Below, piece after piece: positions 25,304 through 34,446 of a DNA stretch of 64,000 nucleotides (positions are counted from its first letter, which is position 1; the number at the start of each line of letters is the position of its first letter). This DNA is from Micromonospora sp. KC213 (GTDB lineage Bacteria; Actinomycetota; Actinomycetes; Mycobacteriales; Micromonosporaceae): contig NZ_SMKF01000002.1 of the NCBI RefSeq assembly GCF_004348325.1, positions 1-64,000 on the forward strand. Direction: 5' to 3'. Under the pieces are notes generated by a model. It did not search any database and was not told where the DNA came from. It saw only the letters and a list, made by a program, of their open reading frames with translations. The position numbers and the translations under genes are program-made.

Positions 25304-25867
25304 CTACAAGAAGCGCTCAGGGTCGAAGTCTTCGAGGTCGATGATGCGAACCCGAGGAAGGACGTTGGTGAAGCAGCCCGCGTCCTCCTCGATGTCGAAT
25401 ACCTGCAGGCCCGGCAGGTCGGCGAAGCCGGCGTTGAGGAACTCCTTGAACCCGACGACCGCGACCTGATGATCACCTCGTAGGAGCGCGCCGACCTGCG
25501 GCAGGAAGTCGCCGTCGTGGCTGGCGAGCATCACATTGCCTGAGCGCCGGGCGATAGCCTCCAACGTCCGCTGGATGCCGATGTCCACCACCTTCTGATC
25601 CGACGAGCCGGCGAGCGGGATGGGCCGGTATTCCATGCTCAGGAGGGCCCGGACGAAGGGCATCGGCAGACCGCCACCCGAGGCATTGAGGAAGAACAGT
25701 CCCTTCACCGGCCGCTGCCACGTGTCCCGCGCGAATTCCCGCAGGCGCTCCCACCGGGGTCGCTCCGCAGGGGCCGGCCGGCGCTCCAGAACACTGTTGC
25801 CGAGAGTGGCATCGATGTTCTCCCCGTCCACGATGAGGTACGTGACGGGTTCCGGTGTACCGAGCAT
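25304..25867 (-). CDS. NYN-domain (LabA-like PIN) protein
   Basis: The protein has 187 residues. YLIVDGENIDATLGNSVLER carries the first acidic residues of the NYN/LabA nuclease-like fold, DQKVVDIGIQRTLEAIARRS the second, and NVMLASHDGDFLPQVGALLR the SxDxD-type block. The acidic set of PIN-like ribonucleases is present, so RNA cleavage is plausible but not shown. ATG 25867 has GAGAGG before it; 43 open residues upstream have no support. Pseudogenes lie on both sides. Confidence 0.85.
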   Translation of the reverse strand: MLGTPEPVTYLIVDGENIDATLGNSVLERRPAPAERPRWERLREFARDTWQRPVKGLFFLNASGGGLPMPFVRALLSMEYRPIPLAGSSDQKVVDIGIQRTLEAIARRSGNVMLASHDGDFLPQVGALLRGDHQVAVVGFKEFLNAGFADLPGLQVFDIEEDAGCFTNVLPRVRIIDLEDFDPERFL

Positions 25868-26059
25868 AGGCGTACCTCTCGAGTCGAGCAGCGAGCGCGG
25901 ACCGGTCGAGCCCGAGCGTTGGACGTGCCGGAGGAAGCCGTGCTTCATGGTCAAGGGTATTGCCTGCCAGCCCTGCCGGCAGCATGCAACTCTCATGCCG
26001 CGCAGCGCTCGCCACCGAAGGTGACGTGCATGCCGGCCGCCGACGTCCGGACGTGCCGA

Positions 26060-26450
26060 TCAGCGGGCGCTCAGCGGGTCGTGCCGACGCAGCGCGACGA
26101 CCGATTCCCGGCAGCACAGGGTGGGGTCGTCAGGTCCGATCCAGAGGGTGTCGGTGGAGGAGGCGTCGTTGACCAGCAGCACGGTGTCGACCTGCCCCGC
26201 TGGAGCGCGGCCACCACCCAACCAGCCCGGCGGGCACGGTACCGTCGCCGGCCTGGGCCCGGTAGCGGTCGATGATGTCGCGGGTGTGTCGGTCGGCCAC
26301 CTGGGCGCTGGCCCGCACGAGCGGCATCCACCGTCGCGGGTTGCTGATCCAGGTGTCGAGGTGGGCGCCGGCGGTCAACGCGCTCAGGAAGCAATCGGCA
26401 AGCGAACGGCTTGACGCGGCGGTGACGATCCTCTTGGCTAGAGACGTCAT
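26060..26450 (-). pseudogene. Degenerate baeRF (Rv2629/Vms1-like) protein gene
   Basis: Three frames are needed: RIVTAASSRSLADCFLSALT then GAHLDTWISNPRRWMPLVRA and ADRHTRDIIDRYRAQAGDGT, next WVVAALQRG, next QVDTVLLVNDASSTDTLWIG. The order and phrases match the bacterial archaeo-eukaryotic release-factor-like family of actinobacteria. At least two frameshifts and a shortened C-terminus make it non-functional. Confidence 0.5.
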
Positions 26451-26573
26451 CTTGCAGCGCCGGTTGGTGGTGGAGCGCGCTGGTCAACCCCGGGCCACAT
26501 GGGGGCTGCCAGCCATGGTCTCGCACCACGTGCTCGGCCGGCTCCGCGTGGTCCTGACCCGAAAGGGACCACC

Positions 26574-27332
26574 ATGAGCGACGCCACCACGGCTGAACCT
26601 CCCGCCCCGGCGCAGCAGGATCAGCCGGAGTACGACCCCACGGACTGGACCCCTGTCATCGAGCGTGCGTTCTTCGCGCGCATGCTGCAGCTGTTGGGAT
26701 CCTGGGCCGCCACCGCATGGCCTCAGCCCGTCGACGAGCTGGTGCGACACCGGCTCGCAGCCCTCGACACGCAGATCGAGCCCTTGGTCGCCAATGCGAT
26801 GGACGCGGCCAACGCCCGGTTCACGGCGCTGGCCGTCGCGGCGTACGACATCCTGCAACCGGTGTGCGGCTCCATCAAGGCAGCGGCGATCGTGGAGGAC
26901 TGTCTCAACAGTCCACTGCGCGAGGACCTGCTGGCCGGCACCCGCGGCATGCTCGACCACGCCGCCGACCCTTTCACCGCCCTGGTCGCGGCCAGCAAGC
27001 AACGCGAGCGGTCCTACTTCGGCCCGTCGTTCCGCTTCGAGCGACCCGTCGACGATGACGAAACGTACGTGCTGGACGTGCGCCGCTGCCTCTTCCACGA
27101 GGTTCTGGTCGCGGCCGGCCGTGGCGAGCTGCAGCCGATTCTGTGCCGTTTCGACCTCAACTGGGCCGATGCCATCGAGCCCTCGCGGCACCGTCTGAGG
27201 TTCGTGCGGCCGGTGACCTTCGCCAGTGGCGCCACCTGCCGCATGCTGTTCACCCGCGAGGAACACCTGTCCTCGCTGGTCACCAAGCCCGCCGATGCAG
27301 CCAGCACACCGCAGGCATCGGCCGCGGGGTGA
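26574..27332 (+). CDS. L-2-amino-thiazoline-4-carboxylic acid hydrolase-family protein
   Basis: The protein has 252 residues, mostly helical. VLDVRRCLFHEVLVAAGRGE with a cysteine, ILCRFDLNWADAIEPSRHRL and FVRPVTFASGATCRMLFTRE reproduce the conserved blocks of the ATC-hydrolase family, including the final cysteine before a hydrophobic strand. The founding enzyme opens a thiazoline ring on the way to cysteine; many relatives have other or unknown roles. AAAGGGA precedes ATG 26574. It is monocistronic, with a strong hairpin after it. Confidence 0.75.
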   Translation: MSDATTAEPPAPAQQDQPEYDPTDWTPVIERAFFARMLQLLGSWAATAWPQPVDELVRHRLAALDTQIEPLVANAMDAANARFTALAVAAYDILQPVCGSIKAAAIVEDCLNSPLREDLLAGTRGMLDHAADPFTALVAASKQRERSYFGPSFRFERPVDDDETYVLDVRRCLFHEVLVAAGRGELQPILCRFDLNWADAIEPSRHRLRFVRPVTFASGATCRMLFTREEHLSSLVTKPADAASTPQASAAG

Positions 27333-27363
27333 ACCCTCCGGGCTGAGCGACCACCCTGCTCGC

Positions 27364-27408
27364 GGCAGTTCTCCCTGCCGAGACATCTGTCTCGGCAGGG
27401 GGACTGCC
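27364..27408 (+). terminator. Long hairpin terminator
   Basis: CCCTGCCGAGACA (27373-27385) pairs with TGTCTCGGCAGGG (27388-27400), with GGCAGT/ACTGCC forming a further outer stem. It lies about 30 bases after the stop of the ATC-hydrolase-type gene. Confidence 0.8.
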
Positions 27409-27411
27409 CCG

Positions 27412-27700
27412 TCGATGCCGCGTGCCTCGCGACGTCCTCAATGACCCGTGGCAGGCCGTTCAGGAGGGCCGGCTGGCGGGTTCGGTAGGACTGTGCGACC
27501 AGGTGCCTGCGGTCGGCGGCGAGGTGGAACAGCACCAGGTCGTTGGTGCCGACGAACAGTTCGTCGGCGCCGGCGGCGCAGATGGCCGACGTGGCGTGGA
27601 CCGCTGCCGGCGTCTCGATGAATTAGGTGGCTCGACCGGAGCAGCCATCGGGTGCCGTGCAGGCCCATGTCGGGGTTCGGCTCCCGCGGTACCGTGGCCT
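27412..27700 (-). pseudogene. Remnant of a PEP-utilising enzyme (PtsI/PPDK-type barrel)
   Basis: On the minus strand REPNPDMGLHGTRWLLR resembles the NPxxGxRGxR block, and in another frame, right after an in-frame stop, FIETPAAVHATSAICAAGAD and ELFVGTNDLVLFHLAADRRH give the catalytic-barrel end of PEP-utilising enzymes (the usual IGTNDLTQ). The intervening part and the phosphohistidine domain are missing. Confidence 0.6.
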
Positions 27701-27837
27701 GCTTCATCTGCTGCCGGCGACTCCAACGCCCAAGGAGCTAGGAGTTGTCGGAGCACCTTGGAGGAAAAGAACCTCTGGCTCGGCGAGCGCGGGGCCGTGC
27801 GGCGCGTGCCGTCGGCGAACCGGACGAGAAACGCCGG

Positions 27838-28293
27838 TCACAGGTCTTTGGCCATGTTGCGGCCGGTCTCGGTGAAGCCCAGCTGTTCGTAGAGGGCTCG
27901 GGCGCCGGTGTTGTGGGCGAAGACGTGCAGGCCGATTCTGGTCAGCGCGTTGTCGTGGCACCAGCGCTCGGCGGCCAGCATGATCGCGCGGCCGTAGCCC
28001 TGGCGGCGTACGTCGGGCTCGACGGCTATGTTGTAGACGAACGCGGTGTCGTGGGTGACTTTGACCCAGAGGAAACCGACCCGGCGGTCGCCGTCGTAGG
28101 CGTACCAGAAATGGTGGTCAGGGGTGGCGAACTCGTCGGGAAGCAGCTGCGCGTAGGTGTCGGCGGCGTTGCGGGCGGCGTCCTGCGCCGACCGGCCCGA
28201 CGCGGCGACGCTCTGTGCGTGGTGCGCCTCGGCCTCCGCCCGCCACGGCTTGTACTGATCCTCGGTCATCGGCTCCAGCCGCACGTCCGTCAT
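27838..28293 (-). CDS. GNAT-family N-acetyltransferase
   Basis: The protein has 151 residues. Motif A of the acetyl-CoA site is FVYNIAVEPDVRRQGYGRAI (RRQGYG), and the C-terminal motif B is GLHVFAHNTGARALYEQLGF. The fold is complete. The acceptor is unknown. I use ATG 28293, where the family's LEPMTEDQYKPW start begins; nine further residues upstream are open. The ribosome site is weak. Confidence 0.85.
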   Translation of the reverse strand: MTDVRLEPMTEDQYKPWRAEAEAHHAQSVAASGRSAQDAARNAADTYAQLLPDEFATPDHHFWYAYDGDRRVGFLWVKVTHDTAFVYNIAVEPDVRRQGYGRAIMLAAERWCHDNALTRIGLHVFAHNTGARALYEQLGFTETGRNMAKDL

Positions 28294-28387
28294 GATCGAC
28301 AACCTACGAGTCACAAGCACCCGCGCGCACTCTCAGTTCGGGGCCGCAAGTCCACGGCGACCCTGGCGTTACGCGCATGCGAACACG

Positions 28388-28573
28388 TACCGTCGTGTCG
28401 TCGACCGATTCAACGCCTGCGTCCCCGGCCTGCGGTCGTCGCCCGGGTTCGGGAAGGCAATCAGCCGCCGCCTCACCGTCGTCACCCACACCGGGCGGCG
28501 GGGCTCCGGCACGACGTTCAACATCCCGGTCGGCTACCGCCCAGCGGGCCGGAGCAAGGCCGTGATCTCGGCA
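28388..28573 (+). pseudogene. Remnant of a deazaflavin (F420)-dependent nitroreductase-type protein
   Basis: The plus-strand frame reads YRRVVDRFNACVPGLRSSPG and FGKAISRRLTVVTHTGRRGS, then TTFNIPVGYRP. The TxTGRRSGxxxxxPVGY phrase belongs to the DUF385/F420 nitroreductase family. The start codon and the second half are lacking. Bases 28574-28837 show nothing I can assign. Confidence 0.6.
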
Positions 28574-28837
28574 TGCAGTACCAGGGCAAGGGCTGTGGAA
28601 CCGAAGCCAGGATGGGACTGCACACCCTTGCTTTCGATCCTCTCGGCGGTCGTGCGTCGGCTGTGGCCCGGCTGCGGTGGTGCCCCTGCCTCCCTGTGCC
28701 GTCGTTTCCGTACAAGACGGGTGCGGTGGCAGTTCCCTAGCATGGGCGTCGCGCTCCGCCCCGGTGCGTCGGCCCAGCGCTGCGGCCGTTCGATCTACAT
28801 GGTGACGCTTGTCGCCTGATCATGAGGAGAACACGAC

Positions 28838-29416
28838 ATGCGTGAGCTGATCTACACCGGGTTCATCTCGCTCGACGGCGTTATGGACTCCCCTGGTGGT
28901 GGGCCGGGTGAGGAGCACCGCAGCGGCGGCTGGGTGTTCAAGGACATCGAATTCCTACCGGAGGCATTCTCACTCAAGGGCGAGGAACTCGAGGAGACGA
29001 CGGCCCTGATGTTCGGCCGTCGAAGCTACGAGGCGTTCGCGCCGGTCTGGCGCGACTCGGACGACCACGCCGCCTACAAGCAACTGCCCAAGTACGTCGT
29101 CTCGACCACGCTGCCCGACGACGCCCTCGTCCAGGGATGGGGCCCGACGACGATCCTGCGCTCGACCGACGAGGTCGTCGAGCTCATAAAGAGCGAGGGC
29201 GGCGCGATCTTCATTCACGGCAGTGGGGAACTCACCCGACGGCTGTCGGACGCGGGCTTGATCGACCGGTACCATCTTCTCGTCTTCCCGGTGCTGCTCG
29301 GAGCCGGGAAGAGCCTGTTCAGCAAGGCGGACAAGGACAAGCAGGTACTGAGCCTCCGGTCCTCCGCGGCCTACCCGAACGGCGTCGTAAAGCTGATCTA
29401 CGACGTCGTTCGCTGA
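28838..29416 (+). CDS. Dihydrofolate reductase-family (RibD C-terminal-like) protein
   Basis: The protein has 192 residues. IYTGFISLDGVMDSPGGGPG opens the DHFR/RibD_C fold, LMFGRRSYEAFAPVWRDSDD and PKYVVSTTLPDD continue the NADPH-binding strands, and GSGELTRRLSDAGLIDRYHL is the typical phosphate-binding segment. Such proteins are NAD(P)H-dependent reductases of unknown substrate, common near AraC regulators. GAGGAG precedes ATG 28838. The 3' end overlaps the convergent AraC gene by 19 bases. Confidence 0.87.
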   Translation: MRELIYTGFISLDGVMDSPGGGPGEEHRSGGWVFKDIEFLPEAFSLKGEELEETTALMFGRRSYEAFAPVWRDSDDHAAYKQLPKYVVSTTLPDDALVQGWGPTTILRSTDEVVELIKSEGGAIFIHGSGELTRRLSDAGLIDRYHLLVFPVLLGAGKSLFSKADKDKQVLSLRSSAAYPNGVVKLIYDVVR

Positions 29417-30108
29417 TCCAGATTCAGGGCGATCGGACCGCCGGTGCCCCCGCGGAGTTGCCGCGCGGTACGGCCGACGTACCGGCGCAGCGTACGGGCC
29501 AGGTGCGGCTCGTCGAAGTACTCGAGCTCGGAGACGACATCAGCCACTGGGGCGCCGGCGGCCAAGAGCGCCGCAGCCTTGCGCGCGCGTTCGACCTGCC
29601 GTACGGCGCCCTGGGTGAGCCCGGTCGCCGCCCGGAAGCGGCGTTCGATGGTGCGGTCCGAGACCGCTGGACGGTGCCCTCGGCGGACCGCGGTGACGAG
29701 CGGGTCACTGACCACGGCTCCGACGCGGACCAGACGGTCGACCAGGGCCTCGGCGTCGTCGGGGCCGGGCGTCTCCCAGCGGACGCCGTCCAACCGAAAG
29801 GTCCGGCGGGTGGTGTCGGGAAGCTCGACGCCGCTGTTGACCAGGGTCGGCGTGGGCACGGCCCGCAGTGACGTACCCACGGCGAACTCGATGCCGACGA
29901 AGGTCGCGCCCTCCGGCACCGGCGCGGCGTCAGTCTTGGTCTCGGGGCCGGTGATGCCCGCGTACGCCGTGCCCTCGCGCTCCCAGAACACCAGGCCCCA
30001 GCACACCGTCGCAACGGAGGTCATCTGAGTGACGTGCTCGCTCGTGCAGGTCCACACGGTGTCGACCCACGGCGAGTCGGACGCGCGCGTCTGGAACCGC
30101 AGTGCCAC
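29398..30108 (-). CDS. AraC-family transcriptional regulator
   Basis: The protein has 236 residues. The N-terminal cupin-like part ends near residue 130; the C-terminal double helix-turn-helix contains SDRTIERRFRAATGLTQGAV and PVADVVSELEYFDEPHLART, with the closing YVGRTARQLRGG. The start GTG 30108 has no ribosome site; TATCCT lies six bases before it, so the mRNA may be leaderless. It faces the DHFR-family gene tail to tail, a pairing often seen, and may control it. Confidence 0.85.
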   Translation of the reverse strand: MALRFQTRASDSPWVDTVWTCTSEHVTQMTSVATVCWGLVFWEREGTAYAGITGPETKTDAAPVPEGATFVGIEFAVGTSLRAVPTPTLVNSGVELPDTTRRTFRLDGVRWETPGPDDAEALVDRLVRVGAVVSDPLVTAVRRGHRPAVSDRTIERRFRAATGLTQGAVRQVERARKAAALLAAGAPVADVVSELEYFDEPHLARTLRRYVGRTARQLRGGTGGPIALNLDQRTTS

Positions 30109-30297
30109 GGGAGAAGGATAAGCACAGTCCGCCGTGCACCCAATCGAGATGCCTGCCGAGCAACTGGGACGCGCCGCTCTTCTTGACACCGCAACGCACT
30201 GGGATGGTCAGGCGCAGCCGGAGGAGCCCCTTTGGTGCCGGGGCCGGGCTAGGACAGGGGCTGCTTGTCAAAGACCGGGATGCGGCAGGATGGCTGC

Positions 30298-32514
30298 GTG
30301 ACCGTTCCGTCGCGCCCGTCCCAGGCCACCCTGGAGGCGGTGCTGGAGCGGCTGACCTATGTCAACGAGGAGACCGGCTACACCGTCGCCCGCGTCGCCA
30401 CCGACCGCGGCGGTGACCTGTTGACGGTGGTGGGCGCGTTGTTGGGCGCGCAGCCGGGGGAGAGCCTGCGGCTGCACGGCCGGTGGTCGTCGCATCCGAG
30501 GTACGGCCGGCAGTTCGAGGTCGACTCCTACACCACCGTGTTGCCGGCCACGATCCAGGGCATCCAGCGTTACCTCGGCTCAGGACTGGTCAAGGGCATC
30601 GGCCCGGTCTTCGCCGAACGGATCGTCGCCCACTTCGGCCTGGACACGCTGAGAATCATCGAGGAGGAGCCCGCTCGCCTGGTGGAGGTGCCCGGGCTGG
30701 GCCCGAAACGCACCGCGAAGATCACCGCGGCGTGGGAGGAACAGAAGGCCATCAAAGAGGTGATGGTCTTCCTGCAGGGCGTCGGCGTCTCCACGTCCCT
30801 GGCGGTGCGGATCTACAAGCAGTACGGCGACGCGTCCACCGACGTGGTGACGAAGGAGCCGTACCGGCTGGCCGCCGACGTGTGGGGCATCGGCTTCAAG
30901 ACCGCCGACACCATCGCCCGGTCGGTGGGGATCCCGCACGACAGCCCGCAGCGGGTCATGGCCGGCCTGCGGTACACGTTGTCCGAGGCCACCGACAGCG
31001 GCCACTGCTTCCTGCCCCAAGCTGAGCTGGTGGCCGACGCCACGAAGATCCTCGACGTGTCCGCCGACCTCGTCGGCCGTTGCCTGGACGACCTGGTCGC
31101 CGACGAGGGCGTTGTGCGGGAAACCCTGCCCGGCAGCGGCGGGGAGCCGGTGCAGGCGGTGTATCTGGTGCCGTTGTACCGCGCCGAGCAGTCCCTCGCC
31201 TCCTCGCTGGCGCGGCTGCTGAACGACCGCGCCGACCGGCTACCCCACTTCACGAACGTCGACTGGGGCAAGGCCCTGACCTGGTTGAGAGCGCGTACCG
31301 GCAACGACCTCGCCCCCGAGCAGGAGCAGGCAGTCCGGCTCGCGTTGACCTCGAAGGTCGCGGTGCTCACCGGCGGTCCGGGCTGCGGCAAGAGTTTCAC
31401 CGTCCGCTCCGTCGTCGAACTCGCCGCCGCGAAGAAAGCCAAGGTCACCCTCGTCGCCCCGACCGGACGCGCCGCCAAACGCCTGTCCGAGCTGACCGGG
31501 CACCCCGCCGCCACCGTGCACCGGCTGCTGCAGCTACGCCCCGGCGGAGACGCCTCCTACGACCGGGACAACCCCCTCGACGTGGACCTGCTCGTCGTCG
31601 ACGAGGCCTCCATGCTCGACCTGATCCTCGCCAACAAACTCGTCAAAGCCGTCCCACCCGGCGCGCATCTGCTGCTGGTCGGAGACGTCGACCAGCTTCC
31701 CTCCGTCGGCGCGGGCGAGGTCCTGCGGGACCTGCTCGCCGCACCCGCCATCCCCCGGGTGCGGCTGACCCAGATCTTCCGCCAGGCCGCCCAGTCCGGC
31801 GTGGTCATCAACGCCCACCGCATCAACGCCGGCCGCCCGCCCCTCCTCCAGGGCCTGCCGGACTTCTTCCTGTTCGCCAGCGACGACACCGACGCCACCG
31901 CCGCGCTGGCCGTCGACGTCGCCTGCACCCGCGTCCCCGCCCGCTTCGGCCTCGACCCGCGCCGGGACGTGCAGGTGCTCACCCCCATGCACCGCGGCCC
32001 CGCCGGCGCCGCCGCGTTGAACACCCTGCTGCAGCAGAAGCTCACCCCACACCGCGAGGGGCAGCCCGAGCGACGGATGGGTGGGAGGGTGTTCCGCGTC
32101 GGCGACAAGGTCACCCAGATCCGCAACAACTACGACAAGGGCCAAGCCGGCGTCTTCAACGGCACCCTCGGCATCGTCACCCACCTCTCGACCGACGAGC
32201 AGACCCTCACGGTACGCACCGACGAGGACGAAATCATCGACTACGACTTCGACGAACTCGACGAACTCGCCCACGCCTACGCCATGACCATCCACCGCTC
32301 CCAAGGCTCCGAATACCCCGCCGTCGTCATCCCCCTGACCACCAGCGCCTGGATGATGCTGCAACGCAACCTGCTCTACACCGCCGTCACCCGCGCCAAG
32401 AAGCTCGTCGTCCTCGTCGGCTCCCGCCGCGCCCTCAACGCCGCCGTACGCACCGTCAGCGCCGGGCGCCGCCACACCGCCCTCGACCACCGCCTCGCCA
32501 ACACCGCGACCTAG
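30298..32514 (+). CDS. recD2: RecD2-type ATP-dependent DNA helicase
   Basis: The protein has 738 residues. An N-terminal OB-like segment (LERLTYVNEETGYTVARVAT) is followed by helix-hairpin-helix pairs (VKGIGPVFAERIV, VPGLGPKRTAKI) and the helicase core: Walker A VLTGGPGCGKSFTVRS, Walker B LLVVDEASMLD, LLVGDVDQLPSVGAGEVLRD, and the final AYAMTIHRSQGSEYPAVVIP. This is the 5'-3' superfamily 1B RecD2 form without RecB/RecC. GTG 30298 after GGATGG is my choice; ATG 30280 and 30265 are possible. No partner gene is adjacent. Confidence 0.92.
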   Translation: MTVPSRPSQATLEAVLERLTYVNEETGYTVARVATDRGGDLLTVVGALLGAQPGESLRLHGRWSSHPRYGRQFEVDSYTTVLPATIQGIQRYLGSGLVKGIGPVFAERIVAHFGLDTLRIIEEEPARLVEVPGLGPKRTAKITAAWEEQKAIKEVMVFLQGVGVSTSLAVRIYKQYGDASTDVVTKEPYRLAADVWGIGFKTADTIARSVGIPHDSPQRVMAGLRYTLSEATDSGHCFLPQAELVADATKILDVSADLVGRCLDDLVADEGVVRETLPGSGGEPVQAVYLVPLYRAEQSLASSLARLLNDRADRLPHFTNVDWGKALTWLRARTGNDLAPEQEQAVRLALTSKVAVLTGGPGCGKSFTVRSVVELAAAKKAKVTLVAPTGRAAKRLSELTGHPAATVHRLLQLRPGGDASYDRDNPLDVDLLVVDEASMLDLILANKLVKAVPPGAHLLLVGDVDQLPSVGAGEVLRDLLAAPAIPRVRLTQIFRQAAQSGVVINAHRINAGRPPLLQGLPDFFLFASDDTDATAALAVDVACTRVPARFGLDPRRDVQVLTPMHRGPAGAAALNTLLQQKLTPHREGQPERRMGGRVFRVGDKVTQIRNNYDKGQAGVFNGTLGIVTHLSTDEQTLTVRTDEDEIIDYDFDELDELAHAYAMTIHRSQGSEYPAVVIPLTTSAWMMLQRNLLYTAVTRAKKLVVLVGSRRALNAAVRTVSAGRRHTALDHRLANTAT

Positions 32515-32846
32515 CCTCGGTCGGCCAGCAGCACGGTACGGTGCCATCCTTGCCGCGTAGCCGGCCCAACGGGAGGTCTTTGCGGGGCCGGCGGGGCAGA
32601 TCGCGGCGAGGGCCTTCGCGACGCCGGCGGTGATCTCGAAACCCAGGCTGGCGGAGGCCCGCCTGGACGGCGTCATCGCCCGCCCGCGCGGTGTGTGCTT
32701 CTCCGTCGAACGACGTCGAGGTCGGCTCGCTCGTCATCCGCCCGACCGTGCAGAGCTGACACCGGGAAGGGCTTGACCTGTCGACGTCCATCGCGCATGG
32801 TCGATAGGCATCGATAGGCTCGAATGCATCGACACGGGGAGGACTG
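32515..32846. other. Gap without recognised features
   Basis: Open frames on the minus strand are shadows or unassignable fragments. The promoter of the secreted-protein gene at 32847 must lie at the right end; GATAGGCATCGATAGGCTCG near 32800-32820 is the only AT-containing candidate. Confidence 0.4.
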
Positions 32847-33401
32847 ATGAAGGCCTTTGTCGCCACCGCCTCGGCTGCGGCTCTGCTGCTCCTGGCCGCG
32901 GGCAGCGTGCCCTACGGCCGGCCGGCGGCCGACACGCCCTGCACCGGGCAGATCCACACAAACCCGGGGTTCGAGCGCGGCACCACCGGCTGGACTGCCG
33001 GCCCCCGCATCGTCGTGCTCGGCGACGCGACCCGGCCCGCACACACCGGCCGCGCGTACGCCACCTTCGCCGGGCTGGACGTGACGCGTACCGACCTGCT
33101 GCGCACCAACGTCACGGTGCCGGCCGACTGCGACCTGACGGTTCGCTTCTGGGTCCGGACCACCACCACGGAGACCAGCCGCAGCGATTACCTGAACGTC
33201 GGGCTGGCGGTCACCGGGATACCCCCGAAGACGAGGTTCTCGCTGGCCTTCGACGGCGGGTCGCAGTGGCGGCAGTACACCATGTCGACCGGAACGGCGA
33301 CGACCGAGCGCACCGCGACGGTCAGCTTCGTCGCCAGCGAGACTACCGGCAACGGCGTCACGGCCTTCGACGTCGACGACGTGACCTTCACGTTGAGCTA
33401 A
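32847..33401 (+). CDS. Secreted protein with a carbohydrate-binding-like beta-sandwich
   Basis: The protein has 184 residues. A signal peptide (MKAFVATASAAALLLLAAGS) is clear. The rest, from NPGFERGTTGWTAGP to TAFDVDDVTFTL, has the NPGFE...W and FDVDDV phrases of CBM-like jelly-roll domains that bind sugars and close secreted enzymes. No catalytic domain is attached. GGGGAGGA precedes ATG 32847. It is probably exported through Sec. Confidence 0.8.
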   Translation: MKAFVATASAAALLLLAAGSVPYGRPAADTPCTGQIHTNPGFERGTTGWTAGPRIVVLGDATRPAHTGRAYATFAGLDVTRTDLLRTNVTVPADCDLTVRFWVRTTTTETSRSDYLNVGLAVTGIPPKTRFSLAFDGGSQWRQYTMSTGTATTERTATVSFVASETTGNGVTAFDVDDVTFTLS

Positions 33402-33682
33402 CCGCGCGGGGGGGCCGCCAGGACGGCCGCGCGGACCCTTCTCGCGCAACGCGAACCCGACGCAGCGCCAAGCTGCGTCGGAAGGCGGGTCCTGCCGTCG
33501 ATCGGGCAGATGCGGCGGAGATGACGGCCGGTGGCGCAGGCAGACCGGCGACGCGCTGGCGCGCCTGTCGAGTGAGGCGGGCTGGTCGCGCTGGCGGTGG
33601 GCCGGCGGTGGAGCTGGCAGCCTGCGGTATCGTCCCCGGGATTGTGATCACGACGAGGGGGCGGGCCTTGGGGTACGCGGTC

Positions 33683-34315
33683 ATGGTGGGGCGCGGCCGG
33701 GCCGCCGTGCGCGGGGTTGTGGTCATGGTGGCCGTTGGAGCGGCTGTCGGGTGTTCGGCTTCCTCCGGGCACCGCTCGGAGCCGCCCTTGTCGTCGGCGT
33801 CGGCGCAGCCCTCGGCGAGCGCGTCGAGTATGCGGGCACGGCTTGAGTTGCCGATGCGGCTGGGCAGTCGCTCTCGCTTCGATGACCGGACGCTGACGGG
33901 TGTCGCGATCAGGAACTACAGCGTCCTTGATCGTCTGGTGGATGATCGCCGCCATGAGAGGGCTGTCGCGTCCGTGTACAACGGTGAGACCGACGCCGAC
34001 TACGCGGTTCTGGTCAGCGCTGCCGCCGGCACGGTCCGGGACGAGGAAGCGGCGCTGAACACGATCTTCGGGCTGTACCCGTCGGTGGGTGAGGTCCGGG
34101 CGGTGGACGCGGGACCGTTGGGTGGCGTTGCCGCGTGCGGTGACGGCCGCGACGGGCAGTACCACGTCACGATGTGCGCCTGGGTTGATCGGATCAGCGC
34201 CGGCATTGTCGCCTTCGTCAGCCCGAAGAAGCGTCTGGTCGACCGGGGCAAGGAGCTGGTGGGTATCCGCAGCGAGGTGGAGTTCCCCATTCCGGGCCTG
34301 CCCGCCGACCAGTAG
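33683..34315 (+). CDS. Putative lipoprotein of unknown function
   Basis: The protein has about 210 residues. The N-terminus has arginines followed by a hydrophobic run and the lipobox-like VGAAVGCSASS, so the cysteine near residue 22 would be acylated and the protein held on the outer face of the membrane. The mature part begins with a Ser/Pro-rich spacer. No family was recognised; the central DADYAVLVSAAAGTVRDEEA is globular-looking. The start is ATG 33683; GTG 33644 and ATG 33725 are alternatives. Confidence 0.65.
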   Translation: MVGRGRAAVRGVVVMVAVGAAVGCSASSGHRSEPPLSSASAQPSASASSMRARLELPMRLGSRSRFDDRTLTGVAIRNYSVLDRLVDDRRHERAVASVYNGETDADYAVLVSAAAGTVRDEEAALNTIFGLYPSVGEVRAVDAGPLGGVAACGDGRDGQYHVTMCAWVDRISAGIVAFVSPKKRLVDRGKELVGIRSEVEFPIPGLPADQ

Positions 34316-34446
34316 GTCCTCCGGCGTCGACGCCCGGTAACCCGGGTTCGGTCGGCCTTCAACGATGTCAGGCATTGTCCGTTATGGCCGGACCGGATCA
34401 TGATCGAATCTGCGGGGACCAGCATTGAACGGACGTGGGAGGGACT

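Noticed and set aside
30813..32676. Minus-strand frames and a 517-codon plus-strand frame within the helicase gene
   Set aside because: They are other-frame readings of the RecD2 gene, which has all helicase motifs.
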